From Alteromonadaceae bacterium Bs31 (GTDB lineage: Bacteria; Pseudomonadota; Gammaproteobacteria; Pseudomonadales; Cellvibrionaceae), in the NCBI GenBank assembly GCA_900177435.1, contig FXAI01000008.1, positions 114,689-178,688 on the forward strand: 64,000 bases of DNA. Direction: 5' to 3'. The notes below the pieces were generated by a model, which was not told where the DNA came from, searched no databases, and was given only the letters and a program-made list of their open reading frames with translations. Shown in pieces: positions 10,910-20,435 of this stretch. The stretch's first letter is position 1; each line of letters opens with the position of its first letter. The position numbers and the translations under genes are program-made.

Positions 10910-13285
10910 TTACAGACTTTCGTTACTACCGTCTGTGTACGAAATTGCTATAAAACCCAGTTCATCGGAAATTGTTGCGTATTCGGTACCCTTGACGGTA
11001 ATTGCGCCGGCAAGAGATGAGCTATTGCCGCCTTCACTTTCAGTTTCGATTAGCGTGAGAACAACACCGTTCTGGTTTTTAATAGTGAGCATTTCGCTCT
11101 TGTCCGCAGAGGCAAGGCTGTCGTACTGAAAGTCTAGCAGTACATCGCCGTAGTTAGTGCTGATCTCAACCACCCCGTCATCCAATCCGGTACGACTCCC
11201 CGTGAGTGTAATGCTACCAGCCTCGAGACCGGTGATATCCATATCAAAACCCAGGCTAAAATCCAGGTTTATATAGGCGCTTTCTGTTTCCCCGCCGCAA
11301 ATTTCTGAATTGGTGGACGTTTGATTTTGTGAGCTATAGCTGTCTTCACCCTCGCAAACGAGACTTAATTCACCTCCCTCGACATTAATGGCCAGGCTGG
11401 CTGAGAGACTATCGCCGGAGGCTGTATTAAATATGCCTCCCATGCGCATGGACATTTCACCAATGGTGGCGCTCTCTATCCAGGTATCTACCCAGCCGAC
11501 AAATTGCTGTTCCTGGTCGAAAAGCAATGTATCGTTGTAATCGCTTGCAGTGGCGCTGTTATTAACGGAAAGCTGGAAATCGCCGGTGAAAGTAAGCGGG
11601 TCCTGTACGCTGCCGTTGGCCTCGGCAAGAGAAATTAGTAGATCGAGCTCAAAGCCGGTAATATCTATTTCTTCAACAGACCTGTCGGTTTCACTCAAGT
11701 TACCTTCATTGCTTTGGCTTTGTTGCCCGTAAACTTCACTAAGCGCCGATTCAATAGTGGCTTGAAACGTTCCCTCTTTAATATCGATGTCCACAAGGCT
11801 GGAGGAGGCTGTGCCACTTACTGCCAGATTAATGCTGATGGTGGCGCTCTCTAAACTGCCCGTTTCGGACTGGCTATCAATGACATTCCTTTCCAGTTCA
11901 TTGAGCACAGCGTTTAGCGCTACGGCAACATCCGTTGGTTTTCCGCTGGCGTTTTCAATCGCTATGTTTGAGCTATGGTTGAACGTCGTAACGCCGTTTT
12001 GAGTACTTATATCTACAGTGAGGCCTTGATAGGCGTATGTGCTTAGCTGTTCATCGCTTTCCAGCCAAGCATCGGTGGCTGCAGAGATAGCTTGTAATGT
12101 AAGGTCGAGTGCTTCCATTACCTCGCCGGCATGGGCATCAAAGGTATTGCTGGCTGTTTCAAGTTTGTCGGCAAAAGAGCCCTCACCGGCGATGTCTAGT
12201 GCAGTGCCGCTATCCCGGATGTCTGCGACCATGGATTTAACCAAAATGAGTTCACTGGCGTTACCTGTACTCGGTATGGGGCTGGTGGGAGATGTGGAGC
12301 CCTTGCTCGCCTGGCCTGCCTTAGCGCTGAATTCAGTTTGCAGTGCGCCAAGATCCAGGGCGCCGCTGCTGTCCTCCGCCTCGAGGGTATCCACTAGCGC
12401 AGCAGCGGCGTTTAGAATCTCCTCCAGCGTAACAGCGGCGCTATCAAATTCCTCTGTATCCGCCAGCCCATCGTTAACGGCATATTGGTCTGCAAATTGT
12501 GTAAGGGCTTCAATAATATTTGTATCTGGCACATTAGCCTGTAATGCTGCTACCGAGGCTGTTGCCAGTAAATTGTATTGAAGGTCATCGTCATCGGCCG
12601 CCGCTACTTCTGCGGGGTCGGTTAGATCGATAATGGGTATTTCAAGCAGGCTGCCCAAGACACCAAAGCGCAGCGCGACACTGCCGTTTGCATTGTTGAT
12701 AATGCTGTTCATAGAGGCTGAGCTGGTAGCCGAATTGTCAGCCAGAGCCGCTAGCCCAAAGGCAGCGGCAGTATTGGTTAGCGGCGAAACATTGCTTGAA
12801 AGTGTTGTGCCGCTAAACCCGGGTACCAGAGCGGCAAGACTGAACGCAGTAGTGGCGTCGCTAGCGCCTGCGATTTCGCTGATAGCAAGGTCTTCGCCAA
12901 ATGCTGCGCTATCGCAACCTTGCGCAAGATCACAGCGCATTGTGGTGGAATTATCAGCGGTGATGTTGACGTATATTGGGCTGCCGTCGTAGCCGCTAAG
13001 CTCTATCGCATAGGCGCCATTCGCATCTGTAGTTGTAGTGGCGAGGGTGGTGCTGAAGTCGACAGCGCCACTGCTTACAGGGTGAATATTAACAATACCT
13101 CCCACAATAATTCCCTTCGCGGCCGTTCCTGAAATCTGCACCTTTGTGGAAGTAGGGCTAGGTACGCTTGTTGGGCCAGCAGGGCTGCCACCACCGGAAC
13201 TGCTGCCCCCACCGCCGCCACCGCAGGCAGTGATAAGAGCAAAGGCGAATAAAACAGTTATGGCGCGTAAGGGCGAGTAATTCAT
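10910..13285 (-). CDS. Large Gly-rich-linker lipoprotein, unknown
   Basis: A 791-aa lipoprotein. The lipobox is LITAC with Cys21, followed by six Gly, a Ser/Gly/Pro linker and then a small beta-sandwich-like domain (about 48-115) holding TDANGAYAI, typical of carboxypeptidase-regulatory-like or invasin-type modules. Most of the remainder is Ala/Ser/Asp-rich, acidic and of no recognised fold. Gly at +2 predicts outer-membrane sorting. It is followed by a barrel gene in the same direction, making a probable two-gene operon. It has no enzyme motif; an adhesin, surface-exposed or substrate-capturing role is only a guess. Confidence 0.75.
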   Translation of the reverse strand: MNYSPLRAITVLFAFALITACGGGGGGSSSGGGSPAGPTSVPSPTSTKVQISGTAAKGIIVGGIVNIHPVSSGAVDFSTTLATTTTDANGAYAIELSGYDGSPIYVNITADNSTTMRCDLAQGCDSAAFGEDLAISEIAGASDATTAFSLAALVPGFSGTTLSSNVSPLTNTAAAFGLAALADNSATSSASMNSIINNANGSVALRFGVLGSLLEIPIIDLTDPAEVAAADDDDLQYNLLATASVAALQANVPDTNIIEALTQFADQYAVNDGLADTEEFDSAAVTLEEILNAAAALVDTLEAEDSSGALDLGALQTEFSAKAGQASKGSTSPTSPIPSTGNASELILVKSMVADIRDSGTALDIAGEGSFADKLETASNTFDAHAGEVMEALDLTLQAISAATDAWLESDEQLSTYAYQGLTVDISTQNGVTTFNHSSNIAIENASGKPTDVAVALNAVLNELERNVIDSQSETGSLESATISINLAVSGTASSSLVDIDIKEGTFQATIESALSEVYGQQSQSNEGNLSETDRSVEEIDITGFELDLLISLAEANGSVQDPLTFTGDFQLSVNNSATASDYNDTLLFDQEQQFVGWVDTWIESATIGEMSMRMGGIFNTASGDSLSASLAINVEGGELSLVCEGEDSYSSQNQTSTNSEICGGETESAYINLDFSLGFDMDITGLEAGSITLTGSRTGLDDGVVEISTNYGDVLLDFQYDSLASADKSEMLTIKNQNGVVLTLIETESEGGNSSSLAGAITVKGTEYATISDELGFIAISYTDGSNESL

Positions 13286-13546
13286 TGAATCTATTCCTTT
13301 ATGCTGACGATCAGGCTACTAGAGTGACAGGTATTTCATGGTTGATACGTAGCAATTTATTGCGGAGCTGAAAACCTGTTGGCGAGTGACAACCGGAGTG
13401 TTAACAGGCTTAGTGCTTAAAGTATAGCCAAAGCATTTTTGCTTTGGGTTTTAGTTTGTTGATAATTCTTGCCTTAACAAATTGTTTCTAGTGGTAAAAT
13501 GCTATTTTTATACTGAAATTTTATAACCCTGATGAAAGGAGGAATT

Positions 13547-14296
13547 GTGAGCCGAGTACATTTTATAGGTGGTGAAAAAGGCGGGGTCGGGAAATCGTTT
13601 ACTGCTCGCTTGTTGGCGCAGTATTACGTGGATTCCGGTTTAAGTTTTCAGGGCTTTGATGCGGATATGTCGCATCAAACCTTTTCGCGTTTTTACGGGG
13701 ATTTTAACAAGCCTCTGCAAGTGGGTGACTATGAGAGCCTGGATCAGATTATAGATGCAGCCGCCGCCAAGCCCGAGGTGGATATAATTGTGGACCTCGC
13801 CGCGCAGACATCTGCACAGTTTGAAGCCTGGGTAGACGATAGTGCAACCTTTGATCTACTGAAAATGATGGGTTTTGAAAGTTTTTTATGGCATGTAATG
13901 GATGATGGTTTCGATTCAGTTTGCTTGCTTGATAAGCTCATTCTTCGGCGCAAAAAAGACCCCGCCAATTTGGTTGTGGTCGAAAACTTTGGTCGTGGCG
14001 ACAGTTTTGAGCTATTCGAAAAATCTGAAACGTATGCCCGCGCAGACAAATTTGGAGCGACTTTTTTTCACCTGAGTCACTTGCATCCGGCCCTGGCCCG
14101 CAAAGTAGATTTTAATTGTTCCAGCTTTTGGGCGGCCTCTAATAACCAAGACGGCCTTAGTATCGCTGAAAGGCAACGTGTACGGATTTGGCTGATAAAG
14201 CAATATGCCCAGATAGAAGCACTTTTTGACAGTGTAGAAAGCAAGGCAGCATCAGAGCTAGAACAGCCCGGCAATATTATAGCGGCTAAATTTTAG
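13547..14296 (+). CDS. Orphan ParA/TraL-like P-loop ATPase
   Basis: A 249-aa protein of the MinD/ParA superfamily. The deviant Walker A GGEKGGVGKS starts near residue 8, with signature lysines either side of the GGVG. FDADMSHQTF (near 36-45) is the switch I region and IIVDLAAQTS (near 84) matches Walker B. The C-terminal segment LSIAERQRVRIWLIKQ resembles the end of plasmid TraL proteins, ParA relatives of conjugation regions. No parB, parS or transfer gene is nearby. GTG at 13547 is preferred over ATG 13532 because AAAGGAGG at 13535-13542 overlaps the latter and is placed for the former. Confidence 0.8.
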   Translation: MSRVHFIGGEKGGVGKSFTARLLAQYYVDSGLSFQGFDADMSHQTFSRFYGDFNKPLQVGDYESLDQIIDAAAAKPEVDIIVDLAAQTSAQFEAWVDDSATFDLLKMMGFESFLWHVMDDGFDSVCLLDKLILRRKKDPANLVVVENFGRGDSFELFEKSETYARADKFGATFFHLSHLHPALARKVDFNCSSFWAASNNQDGLSIAERQRVRIWLIKQYAQIEALFDSVESKAASELEQPGNIIAAKF

Positions 14297-14315
14297 CCTC
14301 AGTGTTAGCTTTACG

Positions 14316-14345
14316 CGAGGCCGCTTGTTCTCAAAGCGGGCCTCG
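14316..14345. terminator. Hairpin between convergent genes
   Basis: CGAGGCCGCTT at 14316-14326 pairs with AAGCGGGCCTCG at 14334-14345, apart from one bulged base, between the stop codons of the ParA-like gene (+) and the DUF808 gene (-). Only a weak T tract follows. Probably a shared terminator. Confidence 0.45.
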
Positions 14346-14371
14346 TAATTTATCTGTGTTTATTATTTAGT

Positions 14372-15292
14372 TCAGTGTGCCTGCAATTTTGCTCGAAATT
14401 TATTTGTCAGCTTGAGTGCAAGTACCAATACGCCACCTGCCAATATGCCCACCACCAGGTTTAGTAATACCTTCATTAAGCCCGGTAAAGGCAGATGCAA
14501 GTGCTCCACCAGGTGATGAAGATGGGGTATGCCGTGAACAAGAATGCCTCCACCCACCAGGAACATTGCAGCAGTACCGACGATAGATAGGCCTTTCATC
14601 AGCCAGGGGCAAAAGCTTAGCAGCGCGCTGCCTGCGGCTCTTTTAAGTTTTGCCCAATTACTGTCGCCCACCTTGTTCATCATGCTAATGGCTATGTCGT
14701 CCAGCTTTACAATTAAAGCGACTAAACCATAAACTCCGATCGTCATCACCGTGGCGATTAAGCTGACTACCATTACCTGTTTCGCGAACTCTGCATCGCT
14801 AACCGTACCTAGCGCGATTACGATTATTTCTGCCGATAAAACAAAATCGGTTCGAATCGCCCCTTTGATCTTTTCATGTTCTAACTCTTTGAAGTTGATG
14901 TCTGGGTTCAGCAGGGCTTGGCGGAGCTTTTCTTTTTTCTCACTCATCTCTTTTTTGTGCACGAGACTGTGCCAAAGCTTTTCGACCCCTTCAAAGCACA
15001 GGTATAGGCCGCCAAGCATAAGCAGGTACACCACCAGCCAGGGGGCTACTGCACTAATAACAAGAGCGGCTGGTACCAGAATTAGTTTGTTGATTACCGA
15101 GCCCTTAAACACCGCCCAAACAACCGGTAGCTCTCTCTCGGCACGAACGCCACTTACTTGTTGTGCATTGAGCGCAAGATCATCGCCGAGAACCCCGGCC
15201 GTTTTCTTGGCGGCGATCTTGGTCATTACCGTTACATCGTCCAGTACAGTAGCGATATCGTCTAAGAGCGTGAGCAAGCTGCCGGTAGCCAT
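14372..15292 (-). CDS. DUF808 family inner-membrane protein (YedI-like)
   Basis: A 306-aa protein of the DUF808/YedI family. It opens MATGSLLTLLDDIATVLDDV, then KKTAGVLGDDLALNAQQV, both conserved in this family, and has several membrane segments (near 80-105, 155-200, 230-260 and 275-300). Function unknown. ATG at 15292 is preceded by AGAGG; the frame also opens at a TTG five codons earlier. It is a single gene facing the ParA-like gene. The C-terminus is basic and presumably cytoplasmic. Confidence 0.88.
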   Translation of the reverse strand: MATGSLLTLLDDIATVLDDVTVMTKIAAKKTAGVLGDDLALNAQQVSGVRAERELPVVWAVFKGSVINKLILVPAALVISAVAPWLVVYLLMLGGLYLCFEGVEKLWHSLVHKKEMSEKKEKLRQALLNPDINFKELEHEKIKGAIRTDFVLSAEIIVIALGTVSDAEFAKQVMVVSLIATVMTIGVYGLVALIVKLDDIAISMMNKVGDSNWAKLKRAAGSALLSFCPWLMKGLSIVGTAAMFLVGGGILVHGIPHLHHLVEHLHLPLPGLMKVLLNLVVGILAGGVLVLALKLTNKFRAKLQAH

Positions 15293-15551
15293 AATTTTTC
15301 CTCTCAAGAAATAGCAGCGCGGATTATATACAGTTTTTAAGCCCCGTACCTTTGAACGAGCGATTAATCATTAGTTAGCGAGTACTTGTCTGGCGGCACT
15401 CTAACGCTCTGATTCAAGCAGGTTATTATGGCACGTACTGAGGGTGGGGCTGTTTCCCTGGCTGATAGCGGCGTCAGTTACTTCCTATGGTGAAGGCGGT
15501 GCTGCGCGGTAAAGTGCAAACTGTTGTTATCACCTATCGGAATCAAGAGCG

Positions 15552-17606
15552 TCATTTTTTTTCCGCTAGTGCGCGGGGTAAAGAATGATATCTTAAATAC
15601 CATTGGACAAAATCGCCCTTTTGGGACGGGCGAAGGAAGTAGTAGCCCTGCATGTGTTGGCAGCCAAGATTCAATAAGGTTGTCAGCTGGCTTTCGTTTT
15701 CCACGCCTTCAGCAATTAATTTAAGGTTTAGTCCCTTGGCGAGGGATACTATACCGCGTGTTAAACGCTTGTCTTGTGCGTTTTTATCAATATTCATTAT
15801 GAAGGAGCGGTCCAGTTTAACCGTGTCTATGGGCAGAGTACGAAGATAGTTTAGCGATGAATAGCCGGTACCAAAATCATCCAGGCTAATTCCCAGGCCA
15901 AGAGACTTTACAGCGTGAACTATCTTTTGAGCTTTGTCTGGATCTTCAATAAGCACAGCCTCAGTGATCTCCGCTTCCAGCATGGAGGGGTCCATATTGA
16001 AGTCGAGAATTGCTTTTTCCAGCACTTCTACGATTTTATAATCGTGAAAATGCCTTCCTGAGAGATTAAAGGCTATAGGAATGGGTTGTCTGAATATTTT
16101 TGTCCACTCGGACATGGTTGCGCAGCAGTCTCTTATGACGAAATAATCGATTTCGTTGACGAGGCCAACTTCTTCTGCGAAAGGGATAAATTTATCGGGT
16201 GTTAAAAAACCTTCTTTTGGGTGGTTCCATCGCACCAGAGCTTCGCAACCCACCACGGTGCCCTCTAGAGGATTTACCTTGGGTTGGAAGTACACTTCAA
16301 ACTGGTTTCCGTCCAGCGCGGGTCGAAGGCCACTCTGAATTAGCAAGCGATGTTTAACATCCTCCTGCATGCCCTGTGAGAATAGACAGAACTGATTCTT
16401 ACCTGCATCTTTTGCTCGGTACATGGCGACGTCTGCGTGGCGCTTTATCGTGCTTATATTCTCTCCGTGATCCGGGTATACCGCACAGCCGATACTGGCT
16501 GCAGTGCGAATACTATCGCCCTTTATGGTGAACTCACGGTTGAGTTGCGCGAGTATTTTTCTCGCGATCATGTTGATATCTTCTATTTCGTTTATATCAT
16601 TTAAAATAATAACAAACTCGTCACCGCCCAGACGGCAAACCAGATCTTCCTCTCGTATAGTTGTGCAAAGGCGTTTTGAAACCTCAATTAGGAGTTCATC
16701 GCCAAATTCGTGACCCTTGGTGTCGTTAATCGTTTTGAAATCGTCCAGGTCGAGTAGCAGGCAGGCGAAGTGGTTCCTGTGTCGCTTAGCATGTTGCATG
16801 CTTAGAGAGAAGCGCTCGTTCAGTAAAGCGCGGTTTGCCAAGCCGGTTAAACTATCGTGGAAGGCGCGAAAACGAAATTCCTCGGCCAGTTTTTCGAGCT
16901 CATGAGTACGCTGGCCCACTTGTTTCTCTAGCATGTCATCCCTGTGCTCAATTTGTTCCACCATTTGGTTGAACATATTACTGAGCCTGCCAACTTCATC
17001 AGCGGACTCTACAGCAACTCGCAAAGAGTAGTCCCTGGTTTTAGCAATTTTCTGTGAGATCTCGTGGAGTCTAAGCAGGGGAAGTAAAACCGACTTTATG
17101 ATTGGACTGGAAAGCGCGAAAGATACCAGGGTAACAATACAGAGGATTACACCAAGAAATATCAATAGAGCCAGGTTTTGATCGTGCAGTTCACTTTTAG
17201 AAACAATGATGTTCAGGTAGCCAATGTTTTTACCTTCAAAGACTACCTCTTCTCGAAAGTTGAACACGTTGGTATCATCTGGTTTGAATGTGATTCTTTT
17301 ATATTCCGCAAATGTGGATCCGTCCTCTCGCTCTAGTTTGACATACAAAATGGCATTGTCGGCCTTATAGGTAGATAGAATCTCCAGCGCAGTGTTCACG
17401 TCGTCAAATAGTATTGAGGTCGCCAGATTTTGGCTAATAATCTCAGATTCTATTCTTACCCGTGTTTGTAGGGCTTCTTTAGTTAGGTTGTCATAGTTCC
17501 AAAACACAGCACCGCTGATAATTAAGGAGGCTATTAGCAAAATACTGAGAGAAGTGAGCAGGATGCGTGAGCGTATGCTGGTTTTGGTGCTGGTGAATCC
17601 CCTCAT
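15552..17606 (-). CDS. CHASE8-HAMP-GGDEF-EAL c-di-GMP enzyme
   Basis: A 684-aa inner-membrane signalling enzyme. TM1 spans about 15-35. The periplasmic segment 36-150 has the CHASE8-type pattern with ESEIISQNLATSILFDD. TM2 spans about 150-175, followed by HAMP (to ~230), a diguanylate cyclase domain with intact GGDEF at 327-331, and a phosphodiesterase domain with EAL at 455-457, DDFGTGYSSL and AEGVEN. Both active sites look complete, so it could make or degrade c-di-GMP. Its start overlaps the stop of the YfiR-like gene as ATGA (17603-17606), implying coupled translation. The arrangement parallels YfiN with its periplasmic repressor YfiR, except that YfiN lacks an active EAL domain. Confidence 0.93.
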   Translation of the reverse strand: MRGFTSTKTSIRSRILLTSLSILLIASLIISGAVFWNYDNLTKEALQTRVRIESEIISQNLATSILFDDVNTALEILSTYKADNAILYVKLEREDGSTFAEYKRITFKPDDTNVFNFREEVVFEGKNIGYLNIIVSKSELHDQNLALLIFLGVILCIVTLVSFALSSPIIKSVLLPLLRLHEISQKIAKTRDYSLRVAVESADEVGRLSNMFNQMVEQIEHRDDMLEKQVGQRTHELEKLAEEFRFRAFHDSLTGLANRALLNERFSLSMQHAKRHRNHFACLLLDLDDFKTINDTKGHEFGDELLIEVSKRLCTTIREEDLVCRLGGDEFVIILNDINEIEDINMIARKILAQLNREFTIKGDSIRTAASIGCAVYPDHGENISTIKRHADVAMYRAKDAGKNQFCLFSQGMQEDVKHRLLIQSGLRPALDGNQFEVYFQPKVNPLEGTVVGCEALVRWNHPKEGFLTPDKFIPFAEEVGLVNEIDYFVIRDCCATMSEWTKIFRQPIPIAFNLSGRHFHDYKIVEVLEKAILDFNMDPSMLEAEITEAVLIEDPDKAQKIVHAVKSLGLGISLDDFGTGYSSLNYLRTLPIDTVKLDRSFIMNIDKNAQDKRLTRGIVSLAKGLNLKLIAEGVENESQLTTLLNLGCQHMQGYYFLRPSQKGDFVQWYLRYHSLPRALAEKK

Positions 17607-18181
17607 GGAAGCTCCTTCTGAGATAATCTCAATATTTTGGAGCTAGCTTTAAATTTGTTTTTTGTTAGCAGGTCATTGTCTATTTCAAATTTTAATTTGT
17701 TATTCTGCATAAATAGATGAATAGCGCCTCGGTAGCCGGAATCTCCCTCTGTAACAGTTAGTGTGTAGTCGTTAAGGTATAAGCCTTTTTGATTGTCAAT
17801 TGCTGAATCTGAGCCGCTGAGGTAAAGAATGTGGCAGGTCTCGTTCTGCTTGTTTGGGTTGCTGTCCAGCAGAATAATGTTGAGGCGTTGCTGTCCCAGA
17901 GGTTTGTTGTTTATGGTACTTAACTGAAAGATATCGCTGTCATCTTCGGTTGAGGCGCATAGATTCAGTTTGTCGTCGGGAAAAACGGTTTCGTTTGGCC
18001 ATTGGATGAAGTGAGAAAAGTAATATAAATACGCGCTGCGAAGAGCATGTATGCTTTGGTCTTTTCCAAAAGCAAGAGAGCTGTTGAAAATAATGATAAG
18101 TAGAGTTAAACAAAAAAATAGATTGGCGATTAACTTCCTGCTCGCCGAAATATAGTTTATTTTGATAAAAAATATACCCAT
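17603..18181 (-). CDS. YfiR/DUF4154-like periplasmic protein
   Basis: A 192-aa exported protein. A signal-anchor-like segment (LIANLFFCLTLLIIIF) is followed by a domain with the hallmarks of YfiR/DUF4154: RSAYLYYFSHFIQWP after the signal, LNLCAS, then ETCHILYLSGSD, with the two cysteines placed as in the family, and a C-terminal KFEIDNDLLTKNKFKASSKILRL. In Pseudomonas YfiR binds and represses the CHASE8 cyclase YfiN. Here it sits between a TonB receptor (19 bp gap) and a CHASE8 GGDEF-EAL gene (4-bp overlap), so control of that enzyme is likely. This is inferred from context. Confidence 0.85.
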   Translation of the reverse strand: MGIFFIKINYISASRKLIANLFFCLTLLIIIFNSSLAFGKDQSIHALRSAYLYYFSHFIQWPNETVFPDDKLNLCASTEDDSDIFQLSTINNKPLGQQRLNIILLDSNPNKQNETCHILYLSGSDSAIDNQKGLYLNDYTLTVTEGDSGYRGAIHLFMQNNKLKFEIDNDLLTKNKFKASSKILRLSQKELP

Positions 18182-18200
18182 TGCTGTTCTACTTGGCTTG

Positions 18201-20231
18201 CTAATAGCTGAAGCTGATTTTTAGCATGGCAGATGGCTCGATTAGCATAATAGGGCTGCTGAATTCTTCTCTAATAGCTTCTGTATGCGATTTGCCAATG
18301 TTTTTTCCAAGAAGTTCGAACCGCAAGTGTTCGCTCGCGGTCCATTGCAGGCTGGTGTCCAATACCGCATAGTTGTCGGGTTCGCCGTAGGGGTTGTCTA
18401 TATCAGCAAATTGCGCAGACGCGAACCTGTTGTTGTGGCTGTACTTAAACCAGATATTCCAGTGATACTTCTCTCTTATATTCAGTTGGTTGTGAAAACT
18501 GACATTGGAACTCTTGTTTTTAGAAGTGTCGTCAGTTTCTATAATTGATAGGTTCAGTTGAGCGTTCCAGTATTTTTGCAATTGCATATGAAAACTAAGC
18601 TCGCCACCAATAGTACTTAGTTCTTTATTGTTCACAAACTCTGTTTTTTGTTGTAGGTAGCTGGACTCCGGGTTTTCTGTGAATATTAATGTAGGCTCTC
18701 CATCCTGCGTAATATTGAGTTCGTCACGATAGTCAAAATTGAATACTGAAAAATCTATATTCAACCTTTCAAATGTTTGTCTATAACCTATTTCGAAGGC
18801 TTGGACGTGGGTGCTCTTGTGCTCTCCGCTGTTGCCACTCAAGGTAATCGCCAGGGGTAGTGGTAGTTCAGGAGGGTTAGCCGGAAGTAGCGCGTAAGGT
18901 ACATCTTTCAATTCCATCAGTGCGAGAGAGGGTGTTGAACTGGCTTCGGAGGAAGCAAACCATAACCTGCTATTTTCAGCTACGCGCCATAACAATCTCA
19001 CCGAAGGCTGAATTTCTGCATCGATCAATTCACTATTGTCGTACCTTGCAGCGATGCTAAGTTGAAAATCTTTGTTGATCTCAATGACATCGCTAAGAAA
19101 TAAGCCGTAGCTATTGGTTTCTGAGCGGGGTGTATTTATCACGAGTAAGAAGTAGGGCGCGTTAAATAATTCTGTTTTGTTGAAACGGGTGTTCACTCCT
19201 CCGGATAATTGGTGCTTACCAGCACGTGCCGCAATTTCGGCATCCACCTGATAGTTACTTGAATTCCATTGGTACAGATTGGAGTCTCTTAGGGTTTCTT
19301 CTGTGGAGGTTCGTACATTTAGGTAAACATCTGAATTAATTTTATATTTCAAAACGCCCTGTAGTGCCCAGCCCGCTTTGTTTTCATTTGTATCGGTAAT
19401 AATGTCGCGCCCCTGTTCCGGGTCCAGCCAAGACCAGTAGGGCGATTGTTTGGACTCGAATGCCGTGGCGGAGAAGCGAAAATCACTGTGTTCACCAAGA
19501 AAGGAAAAGTCTGTTGAAAGGCGCCAATCGGAATGCTCATCTTCTTGGAGCTGCCCATTTTCTGATTCCAGCCCACCCCACTTTTGGCTGTGGCCTGAAA
19601 GGCCCATAGTCCAATCACCAGGGAGCTCGAAAACTGTTCCCGCAGAGAATCCGGCACTTTCATTGCCGCCGGCCCAGATATCGATATTGGACGGCCTACC
19701 TTTGTGGGCCCTGCGCGTAATGATATTGATAATGCCATTGACGGCGTTGGCACCCCAGGCTGCTGCATTTGGCCCGCGAATAACTTCAATTTTTTCAATT
19801 TCGCCCATGCTCAGGTTGAGCTCATCCCAATTGACGCCACTGAAAACCAGGTTGTATACACTGCGCCCGTCTACCATAACCAGTACGTGGCGGGAAAATC
19901 TTCCACCTTGGCCGCGTATTGCTACAGACCATTCGGCGGTGGAAATCTGGCTAACGGTAACTCCGGGCGCAAGTCGCAGGGCGTCCGGTACGGTTTGCGC
20001 GCCGGAACTGGCGATATCGTGGGCACTAATCACATACGCTGCATAGGGCAGCTCCATAACGCGCGTGCTGCTCTTACCTGCGCTCTGAACTTCTACGTCC
20101 ATGTTGACCAGCTCTTCGAAGTCCAGCTCAATGAGGTCTGCGGCGGTTGTCTGAGTTTCCGTTTGCTCTCCCCATGTGGTGGAGTACGAAAATGTAAGAA
20201 GGAAGAACACCAGCTTCCTAGCTATGTTCAT
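18201..20231 (-). CDS. TonB-dependent receptor, first gene of the YfiR operon
   Basis: A 676-aa outer-membrane receptor with a signal peptide (MNIARKLVFFLLTFSYSTTW), a short segment LIELDFEELVNMDVEVQSAGKS often seen in receptors paired with YfiR proteins, a plug domain (about 50-165, IRGQGGRFSRHVLVMVDGRS and IEVIRGPNAAAWGANAVNG) and a barrel ending in FSY. No substrate can be assigned. The start at 20231 is preferred to the ATG at 20237 because AGAGG then lies seven bases upstream. It heads an apparent three-gene operon and may act as the signal-receiving or ligand-import part. Confidence 0.9.
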   Translation of the reverse strand: MNIARKLVFFLLTFSYSTTWGEQTETQTTAADLIELDFEELVNMDVEVQSAGKSSTRVMELPYAAYVISAHDIASSGAQTVPDALRLAPGVTVSQISTAEWSVAIRGQGGRFSRHVLVMVDGRSVYNLVFSGVNWDELNLSMGEIEKIEVIRGPNAAAWGANAVNGIINIITRRAHKGRPSNIDIWAGGNESAGFSAGTVFELPGDWTMGLSGHSQKWGGLESENGQLQEDEHSDWRLSTDFSFLGEHSDFRFSATAFESKQSPYWSWLDPEQGRDIITDTNENKAGWALQGVLKYKINSDVYLNVRTSTEETLRDSNLYQWNSSNYQVDAEIAARAGKHQLSGGVNTRFNKTELFNAPYFLLVINTPRSETNSYGLFLSDVIEINKDFQLSIAARYDNSELIDAEIQPSVRLLWRVAENSRLWFASSEASSTPSLALMELKDVPYALLPANPPELPLPLAITLSGNSGEHKSTHVQAFEIGYRQTFERLNIDFSVFNFDYRDELNITQDGEPTLIFTENPESSYLQQKTEFVNNKELSTIGGELSFHMQLQKYWNAQLNLSIIETDDTSKNKSSNVSFHNQLNIREKYHWNIWFKYSHNNRFASAQFADIDNPYGEPDNYAVLDTSLQWTASEHLRFELLGKNIGKSHTEAIREEFSSPIMLIEPSAMLKISFSY

Positions 20232-20435
20232 CGGCATACCTCTGGATGTTTTTGTGGCTGCTATCTATGAAGTCTAGCTCTGATATTGGTTCGGCATGCG
20301 AATAATTCGCTGCAAGTTCAGCGGTTTGATGAGAAGAAGAGTATTGCTTTAGTGTAAGGGTTTGCAGCTGGGAAGTAGCGACGGATTTTTAGTGGTTTTT
20401 TCCCATGGGCCGTTTCGCTCGTCTAAAGCATTGGG

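Noticed and set aside
12039-12581. 180-aa Ser/Ala-rich + strand frame
   Set aside because: Lies wholly antisense to the large lipoprotein gene, has no ribosome site and shows codon-shadow composition.
13547-14296. Plasmid partition locus
   Set aside because: ParA-like ATPase is present but no parB gene or parS-like repeats flank it.
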